This document shows, one piece after another, positions 50,869 through 58,301 of a stretch of 64,000 bases of DNA. Both the position numbers and the translations under genes were made by a program. Position 1 is the stretch's first letter, and every line of letters begins with the position of its first letter. The notes below the pieces were generated by a model, which saw only the letters and a program-made list of their open reading frames with translations, did no database searches and had not been told where the DNA came from. Source of the stretch: UBA7236 sp044227505 (GTDB lineage: Bacteria; Bacteroidota; Bacteroidia; Chitinophagales; BACL12); the NCBI GenBank assembly GCA_044227505.1, contig JBGAWP010000001.1, positions 62,001 through 126,000 on the forward strand, read 5' to 3'.

Positions 50869-51525
50869 ATGAAAATATATGTCTTTCTTTTAAGTATTGT
50901 TTTAGTTTGGAGTTGTTCCTCAAATGGAAAAAGCGATACACCAAACTTTACCTCAAATAAATCAAATTCTGAAATAAATACTGCGTCATCGGTAATTCAA
51001 CAAGTACAGAAAGACTCAATTCGTGATCATAATAATTTTTATTTAGTTGAAAATTATTATTTATTTGATGAAACTATTAATAAGTTTCAAAATGATTCGC
51101 AAACTGAAATATTTATCTCACCCGAATTTTCCTGGGGTGATTGTTCGGGTAAATACAAGAGATTATATAAAACAAATTACGAGTATTACATTTTTAAATC
51201 AGATTGCGGCGAATATGGCTTTTCGAATAACCAATTTTATTTTGTGAGGGATAGCCTTCAAATGGTTAGAAATTTTAGTATGTATATTGCTAAGTGGCAA
51301 TCGGATACAACTCCAATTCGATGGGATATCAAAGAAGAGATATATTTGTTTGATAACGATTCCGTACATATTGTACAAAGGGATAAATTGACAGCCGATT
51401 GTTATGACCACACTTTGTCAGGAAAAGAATATAAGCATAATTACAGCAAAGGCAGTGCGTTTTTAACCTTAAAAATGAAAGAGTTTTCTGAATTGATGGA
51501 TCTTGTCGTTTCTTCTGAGGATTGA
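50869..51525 (+). CDS. Lipoprotein of unknown function
   Basis: A 218-residue predicted lipoprotein: signal MKIYVFLLSIVLVWSC with lipobox VWSC, then a Ser/Asn-rich spacer and a ~170-residue domain (NFYLVENYYLFDETINKFQN, ISPEFSWGDCSGKYKRLYKT) with a few Cys. No family recognised. It starts a stretch of small lineage-specific genes and lies after the repeat element at rluB. Confidence 0.6.
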   Translation: MKIYVFLLSIVLVWSCSSNGKSDTPNFTSNKSNSEINTASSVIQQVQKDSIRDHNNFYLVENYYLFDETINKFQNDSQTEIFISPEFSWGDCSGKYKRLYKTNYEYYIFKSDCGEYGFSNNQFYFVRDSLQMVRNFSMYIAKWQSDTTPIRWDIKEEIYLFDNDSVHIVQRDKLTADCYDHTLSGKEYKHNYSKGSAFLTLKMKEFSELMDLVVSSED

Positions 51526-51608
51526 AATGTGTTCTGAAAAATTGGGGTCTACAATTTTCGCATTATAAATGACGTTTTATAACAAACCCTTCATTTTAAC
51601 CCTTATTC

Positions 51609-52235
51609 ATGAAAATTGTATGCACCGCATTCTTTTTGTTGATGACTGTTATGCTTATCGATTGCAGAAATCCAACAATCCAACCCGAGGCAGCTAAACC
51701 TTCTGTAAATGTTGATTCTACCCGCAACAAGGCTGTTGAAGCACTTGAATATTGTAAGGCCAAAAAGTTTAACACCGATTTTTGTATTTTAATTGATATG
51801 AGTCTGCACTCCGGTGTTAAACGTTTTTTTGTCTGGGATTTTGCAAAGGATACAATCACCTATAGTTTTTTAGTAGGACATGGCTGTTGCAATTATTCCT
51901 GGAGCAGCGACCAAACAAAAGAGGAACCGATATTTAGCAATGAGGAGGGAAGTCATTGTTCGTCACTGGGCAAATACAAAATTGGTGCAAGGGCATATAG
52001 CGATTGGGGTGTTAAAACAAAATATGTATTGCATGGCCTTGAACCTACCAATAGTAATGCCCTTTCGAGATCCGTTGTATTTCATTCCTGGGAGGCAATT
52101 TCCGATGAGGAAGTATATCCAAATGGCACACCTGAGGGCTGGGGATGCCCTGTAATCTCCAATAATAGTTTTAATGCAATAGACCCGATTTTAAAGGCAG
52201 CTGAAAAACCGGTGCTTATGTGGATCTATAAATGA
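51609..52235 (+). CDS. YkuD_2-type murein L,D-transpeptidase, lipoprotein-like
   Basis: A 208-residue member of the murein L,D-transpeptidase catalytic-domain (YkuD_2) family, expected to form or exchange 3-3 cross-links or attach proteins to peptidoglycan. Catalytic region: VVFHSWEAISDEE (His) and PEGWGCPVISNN, with the nucleophile Cys in GCP. The N-terminus MKIVCTAFFLLMTVMLIDC is an export signal with a possible lipobox. SFLVGHGCCNYSWSSDQT and GKYKIGARAYSDWG are typical of the family. No operon partner is obvious. Confidence 0.85.
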   Translation: MKIVCTAFFLLMTVMLIDCRNPTIQPEAAKPSVNVDSTRNKAVEALEYCKAKKFNTDFCILIDMSLHSGVKRFFVWDFAKDTITYSFLVGHGCCNYSWSSDQTKEEPIFSNEEGSHCSSLGKYKIGARAYSDWGVKTKYVLHGLEPTNSNALSRSVVFHSWEAISDEEVYPNGTPEGWGCPVISNNSFNAIDPILKAAEKPVLMWIYK

Positions 52236-52293
52236 GTCAACTATAACTGGTAACAAAAGGAAGTGCGTTAGGTGTGAGTCCGGTGATCAATTT

Positions 52294-53004
52294 ATGTTTA
52301 ATTTTGAAATTGTGTTTTTAATAACCGCGATGGAAAAATTACCTGATTATATAGCGATTGTATTTGGTCTTACCACTTTTATAACGCTTGCACTTTTTTA
52401 TAAGGCCACTAAAAAATCAAAAATTGCGATATCAATTTTATCAGTTTGGCTGATACTTCAAACTATAATTTCAATAACCGGTTTTTATACAGTAACTGAC
52501 ACAATTCCACCGCGATTTATATTGTTGGTACTACCTCCGGTTATTATGATAATTATTTTATTTCTAACACCCAAAGGACGCATGTTTATTGATGGTTTGG
52601 ATATCAAGACATTAACACTATTACATATAGTAAGAGTGCCTGTTGAGATTGTGCTCTTTTGGTTATTTATTTATAAAGCCATTCCGGAACTTATGACCTT
52701 TGAAGGAAGAAATTTTGATATAGTATCCGGAATTACAGCTCCCCTTATTTATTATTTTGGATTTGTATTAATACGATTAAATAAAAAGATATTAATTTTC
52801 TGGAATGTATTGTGTTTAATGCTCCTTTTAAATATTGTATTAAATGCAGTTTTTTCCGCACCCTTTCCTTTTCAAAAATTCGCCTTCGATCAGCCGAATA
52901 TTGCTGTTTTATACTTTCCATTTATTTGGCTGCCATCTGTAATTGTACCCCTCGTGTTATTCTCCCATCTGGCTGTTATCCGCCAACTACTTAAAAAAAA
53001 TTAA
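52294..53004 (+). CDS. Polytopic membrane protein of unknown function
   Basis: A 236-residue protein of about seven predicted transmembrane helices (~16-32, 43-63, 72-92, 107-129, 142-160, 165-187, 205-229). No motif recognised. The start may instead be ATG 52330 (MEKLPDYIAIVFG), which gives a cleaner first helix. Related small Bacteroidota membrane proteins exist, but the function is unknown. Confidence 0.6.
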   Translation: MFNFEIVFLITAMEKLPDYIAIVFGLTTFITLALFYKATKKSKIAISILSVWLILQTIISITGFYTVTDTIPPRFILLVLPPVIMIIILFLTPKGRMFIDGLDIKTLTLLHIVRVPVEIVLFWLFIYKAIPELMTFEGRNFDIVSGITAPLIYYFGFVLIRLNKKILIFWNVLCLMLLLNIVLNAVFSAPFPFQKFAFDQPNIAVLYFPFIWLPSVIVPLVLFSHLAVIRQLLKKN

Positions 53005-53056
53005 TCAGAAATTTATCCGGCTCTTAAAATTCTCAATTCTCTACACTCAAATAACC

Positions 53057-53647
53057 CTACCATTTATTCATTTCAAATTGAACGGTTGTATAATAATAGG
53101 TTGAACCATCTTTAACAAGCTCTGTTATCATTTTCAACTTGACCTCAAAATATTCATTGTCATTATTTAATACTTCAGTGCGCAATATATATTCTTTGCA
53201 AAATTCTTTATTGCTTAAAACATCACAATTGTATTCGCTGATCTCTGCAGATCTAAAAGTTTTTTGTATTGCATCCTCTATTGTTTTTTGAATTTCGTTT
53301 CTGAAATTATGCATAGTTAATGAGTCGGTGTCGGTATACTGACGATATTTTTCACTGTTATCCGGGTGAAAATCATAGTTTGACCAGGTAAGCGTACAAC
53401 TATAATCAACCTCCTTGTCGTAAGTGCGTGATACCTCACAAAACGGGTAGTATGAGCCATTGACGTAAAAGTCCAGTGGGCAAAAAGTGATGCAACTGTC
53501 AACTGCTTTAATATTTTGAAATTTGGAGGGATAGTCAGCAAGAATGCGCTCTACGGCCATCTTAAAATTCACTGTATCTATTTTAACCTGTGAATAGGAG
53601 TGGAAAATACAGAGTGACACAATACATAAAGTAAAAATATTTTTCAT
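53057..53647 (-). CDS. Secreted protein of unknown function
   Basis: A 196-residue exported protein: signal peptide MKNIFTLCIVSLCIFHSYSQ, then an uncharacterised domain with six Cys (SCITFCPLDFYVNGSYYPFC and later). ATG 53647 is chosen because the in-frame TTG at 53671 is part of a TACATTTG promoter at 53669-53676. No homologous family recognised. Confidence 0.6.
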   Translation of the reverse strand: MKNIFTLCIVSLCIFHSYSQVKIDTVNFKMAVERILADYPSKFQNIKAVDSCITFCPLDFYVNGSYYPFCEVSRTYDKEVDYSCTLTWSNYDFHPDNSEKYRQYTDTDSLTMHNFRNEIQKTIEDAIQKTFRSAEISEYNCDVLSNKEFCKEYILRTEVLNNDNEYFEVKLKMITELVKDGSTYYYTTVQFEMNKW

Positions 53648-53668
53648 CAGATGGTGTAGTTGTTTTTT

Positions 53669-53676
53669 CAAATGTA
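53669..53676 (-). promoter_or_regulatory. -7 promoter element of the 53057-53647 gene
   Basis: TACATTTG on the minus strand, a full TAnnTTTG match, 21 nt before ATG 53647. Confidence 0.5.
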
Positions 53677-53720
53677 ATCAGAATTTTCTAATTGGTTAAG
53701 TATATAACAGATTTTTCGAG

Positions 53721-54698
53721 ATGGCTACCTATTATTTCATGCTTTTTATTTATTTTCGTAAATTGATGTCACGTAATTATAAGTTGATCCTGGAAACCCT
53801 GCTCATTTTTCTATTGAATAGTTGTGCAGCGGTTTACGTTAGTACCATTTCAGTAGGATTTTGGATTAAATTTTGCATTTATTTACCCCTATTATTATTT
53901 CAAGGCCTTTGGTTTTATAGGTTTTATATAGTTGGTCATGAGGCAGCGCATAAAAAATTAATTCCAGACAATAGAAGAAAAAATGATTTTTGGGGATCTG
54001 TAATTTTAATACCACTAATGGTGCCGATCACAATATATAGAAAAATTCATTACTTCCATCATGGTTTTAATAGAAAGGATGATCATACCTCTGCATTAGA
54101 TACCTATGTGATACAAGGTAAACCAACCATTTTAAAAAAAATGTATGTTTACATTCTTTGGTACCTGAGTGTTTTTTTAGGAGGTTTCTTTTTACATTCC
54201 CTTATTTCGGTGATTTTATTTTTATTCATCCCTCCAAAACTTTCGGTTAAAATTTCACCGGCATTCAATAACTGGACAACAAAGGACCAGTTGCGTTCAA
54301 TTTTTCTTTTTTTATTGGGAGTAGGCTTTCATCTTGCCGTTTTGTATTTGTTCGGCAAAACAATTTATTTATATGTCTTGGGTTATCCAATGCTTGCTTT
54401 CGCTTGGGTGCTTTCACTTTTGGTCTATATTTTTCATTACGATACCACGAAGGGAGATGAGGTGCGATTTAATGTGCGATCGGTAAATCGTATTCCGGTA
54501 TTTTCCTGGATACTCATGAATTTTAATGAACACGCAACACATCACCAATATCCGAATATTCCATGGTACGAATTACCGCAAAAAAGTATTCCTCTTCCGG
54601 AGGCATTTGATAATAAAAATCAGAATACACGGAATTTTTTTAAAGCTATTCTCAATCAGTTGAAGGGTCCAATTATAGTGTATGAAAAGCAGGATTAG
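53721..54698 (+). CDS. Membrane fatty acid desaturase-like protein
   Basis: A 325-residue integral-membrane di-iron protein of the FA_desaturase superfamily. The three His boxes are present: HEAAH (73-77), HYFHH (110-114) and HATHH (271-275). Four or so transmembrane helices lie around them (~27-70, ~145-165, ~195-235). It could introduce a double bond into acyl chains or hydroxylate lipids; the substrate is unknown. A GNAT gene overlaps its 3' end by 17 bp, so the two are translationally coupled and may modify the same molecule. Confidence 0.87.
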   Translation: MATYYFMLFIYFRKLMSRNYKLILETLLIFLLNSCAAVYVSTISVGFWIKFCIYLPLLLFQGLWFYRFYIVGHEAAHKKLIPDNRRKNDFWGSVILIPLMVPITIYRKIHYFHHGFNRKDDHTSALDTYVIQGKPTILKKMYVYILWYLSVFLGGFFLHSLISVILFLFIPPKLSVKISPAFNNWTTKDQLRSIFLFLLGVGFHLAVLYLFGKTIYLYVLGYPMLAFAWVLSLLVYIFHYDTTKGDEVRFNVRSVNRIPVFSWILMNFNEHATHHQYPNIPWYELPQKSIPLPEAFDNKNQNTRNFFKAILNQLKGPIIVYEKQD

Positions 54699-55317
54699 AA
54701 TTGCAGAATTTCGTGACGCGGCTGCCTTTGTAGCTATCAAGGATCAACTTCCTATGCAGAAGAGTGATGGCTCTACAACTACCGGAGGTTTTCTTCTTGG
54801 AACCGATTTGTCCACTTACGAATATTATATTGAGAACGCCTTTTGCCTGGTTTCAGAAGTTGATAATGTAATTGTAGGTTTCGGAATAATTTTCCCTGAC
54901 GAAATGCTGCGCAGTTCGGATGTGTGGCTGCGCAGAAAACAGGCAAATTGGTTCATTAATTTATCAGATTGGGAAGATCATAAACTTTGTTACTTCGAGC
55001 AATTGGCATTTCTTCCCGGACATAAAAAGCTTGTTATCCTGCTTGCTTATAATCTCGTTAAATTGGTTTTCGATCTTGGATATAAAACCTTGTTTACAAC
55101 AACCGTAAAGGAGCCGGTGTTAAACCTCGCAGCAATTCCATTTATAAATGCAGTGGATGGAATTCTTGCAGGAAATATCATGGAAATGTATCCCAAAATT
55201 GGGTTAATTAATTCGGATATTTATCTTATAGAAGCAAAATCTTTTGATCGTAAAACCAGAACACATAATTTATACGCTTTTTTTCAAAATAATTCTGCAT
55301 TATTGATCGGGTATTAA
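54682..55317 (+). CDS. GNAT-like acyltransferase, coupled to the desaturase gene
   Basis: A 211-residue protein with a GNAT-type layout: N-terminal IRIAEFRDAAAFVAIKDQL, a central VSEVDNVIVGFGIIFPDE strand pair, and CYFEQLAFLPGHKKLVILLA where the acyl-CoA-binding turn would fall (PGHKKLVI instead of the usual Q/RxxGxG/A). The modified motif makes enzymatic activity less certain. Coupled by a 17-bp overlap to the fatty-acid desaturase gene. Confidence 0.65.
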   Translation: MKSRIRIAEFRDAAAFVAIKDQLPMQKSDGSTTTGGFLLGTDLSTYEYYIENAFCLVSEVDNVIVGFGIIFPDEMLRSSDVWLRRKQANWFINLSDWEDHKLCYFEQLAFLPGHKKLVILLAYNLVKLVFDLGYKTLFTTTVKEPVLNLAAIPFINAVDGILAGNIMEMYPKIGLINSDIYLIEAKSFDRKTRTHNLYAFFQNNSALLIGY

Positions 55318-55324
55318 ATCCGAG

Positions 55325-56101
55325 TTGGAAATACATTCTTTTGCAGAATTAAAACGTGCTAAATTTGCTTTACTTAATATTTTTGCAATGATGATAATTT
55401 TTATAGCATGTGTTGTGTTTATTTCAAATTCTACAATGAGACGCTCCATCAATAAAGAAATTGAAGTCATACATTTGAACTTTGAAATTTCAAATTTAGG
55501 AGATACCTCTAGTGAAGATACCATTCCAACTTTTAAAGTGGATGATTACCCTGTAACAGACAGCATGTTTAAAATGGGAATCAATAAATTAAAAGCAGCC
55601 GGACTAGCCTCCGATGATCAAATTTGGTTTATAAACGACTCCCTCAGGGAAACATTGGTATTTGATATTTATACAGATTATTACAGAGTAAATACGTATC
55701 ATTTTTTAAATGATGATATACCAGAAGAGTTGATTAAAAAAATTTCAATTTATACCGGTGATGGACAATATGCGCTGAAAGAAAATAAACAGCAGGCTCT
55801 TTTAAATATGCAAAAAAATGCTCCTGGAATAACAAAAAATTATTTCACCTCCAATAAAGGATTTTCCTTAAGAGATTCAAAAAATAAGGCTATTGAAACT
55901 TATGGTTATCCGGATACCATCAATGTAATAAATGGTGTAGAAAAACTGCGTTGGAATTTTATTGGTGATATTTATTATTATGATCATAAGATCGATTTGA
56001 AAGCAAAACCTCTTGCAGAAAATAGCTTTGGGCATTCAATTACCATGTTTTTCAGAGAGGAGAGGTTAATAGGAATGTTATTGGAGAATGATGTCCCTTG
56101 A
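55325..56101 (+). CDS. Membrane-anchored protein of unknown function
   Basis: A 258-residue protein with a short N-terminal cytoplasmic segment, one transmembrane helix (~14-36, LLNIFAMMIIFIACVVFISN) and a ~220-residue extracytoplasmic domain without a recognised family. It starts at TTG 55325, 8 bp after the GNAT stop; a downstream ATG at 55388 would cut the helix. It ends 5 bp from the convergent epimerase gene. Confidence 0.55.
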   Translation: MEIHSFAELKRAKFALLNIFAMMIIFIACVVFISNSTMRRSINKEIEVIHLNFEISNLGDTSSEDTIPTFKVDDYPVTDSMFKMGINKLKAAGLASDDQIWFINDSLRETLVFDIYTDYYRVNTYHFLNDDIPEELIKKISIYTGDGQYALKENKQQALLNMQKNAPGITKNYFTSNKGFSLRDSKNKAIETYGYPDTINVINGVEKLRWNFIGDIYYYDHKIDLKAKPLAENSFGHSITMFFREERLIGMLLENDVP

Positions 56102-56105
56102 GATT

Positions 56106-57173
56106 TTACTTTTTCCAAACTCCAAAGCCCGGTAAATTATTAGAGTACATAAAACCATCCTTAAGTATAAATCCACCTGTAACTATACTTTCAACAATAT
56201 CAAAACTTCCATCCAGATCAAGATATTTTGTATTCGGACAGGAATAAGCAGTGTGTAATGCAGCAGTTATGCTAATGAGGCTCTCGTCGTTGCAACCCCA
56301 GAATAAATTGATATTATTTTGAGATGCTACTTCGGCTATGTGTTTCGCAGCTTTTATGCCGCCGCATTTCATGAGTTTTATATTGAAAACTCCATAGGGT
56401 TTGCCAATTTTAACCAATGCCTTTGCGGAATCAACATTTATCAGCGATTCGTCTGCAACTAAAATATTCCTTTGAATTTCAGGCAGTAATAACAATTCCG
56501 GATCTTTATCGTGAACAACCGGTTGTTCAATTAATTCTATTTTTAATTTTTCCGTAGCATGAATAAAGTGATTTAGCTGTGACAAAGAATACCCTTGGTT
56601 AGCATCCACTCTAATGATCATGGAACTTTCAAATGTTTCAGAAAGTTTTGAAACTATCTCTATATCCTCCTCCACATCGGCTCCTGTTTTTATTTTCAGT
56701 ATCTTAAAACCAAGTTTCTGATATTCTTTTGCTTCCTTCAACATTTCCGGAATTGTTTTTATTCCTATGGTTATGGAAGTTGGCAGTGGATCAATACATT
56801 TTTGATAAATATCGCTAACAGGAATATTTTTATATTTCCCGTAGGCGTCATGTAATGCTATGTCGATTGCCGCCTGGGTTCCGGGGAGTCCTTCGAAATG
56901 TGTGATAACTTCTTTTATCATCACATTAAAATCGGAAATATCTCTCCCAATCAATTGATTAATAAAATCGCTTTGTAAATGTTGAAGTGTGGTTGCAGGA
57001 GTTTCACCAACTACTTCTGCGAATGGATTTGCAGAACCTAATCCTACCATCCCATTTTCTAATGTTATTTCGAGGTAAATAATTTCAGTATACGTGAAAG
57101 TCTGATAAGCAATAGTATAAGGTTTTGTTAAAGGAATTTTTTCAAGATATGCAGTTATCGATCTTATTTTCAT
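56106..57173 (-). CDS. Enolase-superfamily dipeptide epimerase / DgcA-like racemase
   Basis: A 355-residue muconate-lactonizing-type enolase-superfamily enzyme. The catalytic KxK pair (Lys160, Lys162) is in FKILKIKTG; metal ligands are in RVDANQGYS, IELIEQP and LVADESL; the C-terminal catalytic Lys is in FNIKLMKCGG; and the LDLDG motif typical of L-Ala-D/L-Glu epimerases is near the end. It could epimerise L-Ala-D-Glu (murein peptide recycling) or act as the N-acetyl-D-glutamate racemase DgcA. The tightly linked DUF1611 (DgcN-like) gene, 5 bp upstream, favours the latter. Confidence 0.85.
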   Translation of the reverse strand: MKIRSITAYLEKIPLTKPYTIAYQTFTYTEIIYLEITLENGMVGLGSANPFAEVVGETPATTLQHLQSDFINQLIGRDISDFNVMIKEVITHFEGLPGTQAAIDIALHDAYGKYKNIPVSDIYQKCIDPLPTSITIGIKTIPEMLKEAKEYQKLGFKILKIKTGADVEEDIEIVSKLSETFESSMIIRVDANQGYSLSQLNHFIHATEKLKIELIEQPVVHDKDPELLLLPEIQRNILVADESLINVDSAKALVKIGKPYGVFNIKLMKCGGIKAAKHIAEVASQNNINLFWGCNDESLISITAALHTAYSCPNTKYLDLDGSFDIVESIVTGGFILKDGFMYSNNLPGFGVWKK

Positions 57174-57178
57174 GCTCT

Positions 57179-58240
57179 TTATTTAAGGAATTCCTTTAAT
57201 AGCGGGATGATCTTTTCCACGCCTTCCTGTAAGGGCAACAATACTGGAATTTGCAACTCCGATTCATATTGCTGTTGAAATTGTTTGGCCTCTCCTTCAG
57301 TACATAATTCTGTATTTAATGCAAGTGCTATAACTCTGGAACCATACATATTGATAAGGGCAATTTCAGATGTTACATCTGGTATTTCACCCCATGCCGG
57401 ATCGTGTTCATAATATTTTCTCTTTGGTGCATGTACCAAAATTACATTTTTTGCATTTCCGGAAATCAATAATTCTGAGCCACATGGACCACTTGGATTG
57501 CGCAGTGCAGATTGTCCTTCCACCAAAATAATTTCCGGTTGTTTTTCTTTCCAACAGGAAACAATAGCATGTTCCAGCTCTCCTGAAATAAAATCATTTA
57601 AGGTAGAGTCAAAAATAAATCCATATTCACCTCCCTGTAACCAACCGGTCTGCCCTGTATAGATCATTTGTGCGTTAATATTCTCTTTTTCACAAGCCTG
57701 ACGTATAAGTCTGCAGGTGGTGCGTTTTCCCATTGCACAATCTGTTCCGATAACGGCAATTATTGGAGTGGTAACAGAAAATATTTCACCGGTCCAGAAA
57801 TGAAGATCCTTTTTATTTTTTGGTTTGCGCACATCTATCAATTCAACCGAATGTTGTTGTGCAAGTTCAACCAGTTCGGGTATATTGACCAGATATTCAT
57901 GGAGTCCGTTCACAATTGACATTTTATTTTTAATACAGGTTTTTATTATCGGAATAAAATGTTCGGGTAAAACTCCTCCAACCGTTGCAATTCCTATTAT
58001 ACAATAACGAATGTCGGGTACCGCTGCAATAACATTTTCCACATCCTCATACACCGGAATATTCCTTTTTTTTCCATCCAATACTTCTCCTGCATCTTTT
58101 CCTTTATGCAAAGGATCAATTATTCCAACTATTTCAAATCGTTCGGTTCCTCGTATCAACCCATGTGCAGTTTTTGCATCCGATTCGTTTAACGTGCCAC
58201 CTGTTAATATAATTGTTTTTGGTTTGTAATGGTTGCTCAC
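57179..58240 (-). CDS. DUF1611 protein, DgcN-like D-glutamate N-acetyltransferase candidate
   Basis: A DUF1611-family protein. With GTG 58240 as start it is 353 residues, beginning SNHYKPKTIILTGGTLNES; the frame is open to TTG 58312, but that would overlap the upstream gene. An N-terminal Rossmann-like part (~5-150) is followed by a P-loop-like nucleotide-binding region, GTDCAMGKRTT (~166-176), and VEGQSALRNPSG downstream. DUF1611 includes DgcN, which acetylates D-glutamate in the DgcN-DgcA pathway of marine bacteria. It lies 5 bp before the DgcA-like gene and 61 bp after an N-acyl-D-amino-acid deacylase gene, supporting a D-amino-acid role. Confidence 0.8.
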   Translation of the reverse strand: MSNHYKPKTIILTGGTLNESDAKTAHGLIRGTERFEIVGIIDPLHKGKDAGEVLDGKKRNIPVYEDVENVIAAVPDIRYCIIGIATVGGVLPEHFIPIIKTCIKNKMSIVNGLHEYLVNIPELVELAQQHSVELIDVRKPKNKKDLHFWTGEIFSVTTPIIAVIGTDCAMGKRTTCRLIRQACEKENINAQMIYTGQTGWLQGGEYGFIFDSTLNDFISGELEHAIVSCWKEKQPEIILVEGQSALRNPSGPCGSELLISGNAKNVILVHAPKRKYYEHDPAWGEIPDVTSEIALINMYGSRVIALALNTELCTEGEAKQFQQQYESELQIPVLLPLQEGVEKIIPLLKEFLK

Positions 58241-58301
58241 AATATATTTTTTTAATTCATGAATATTAATATGGAAATTGGTTCTTAAAGTATAATATTT
58301 A

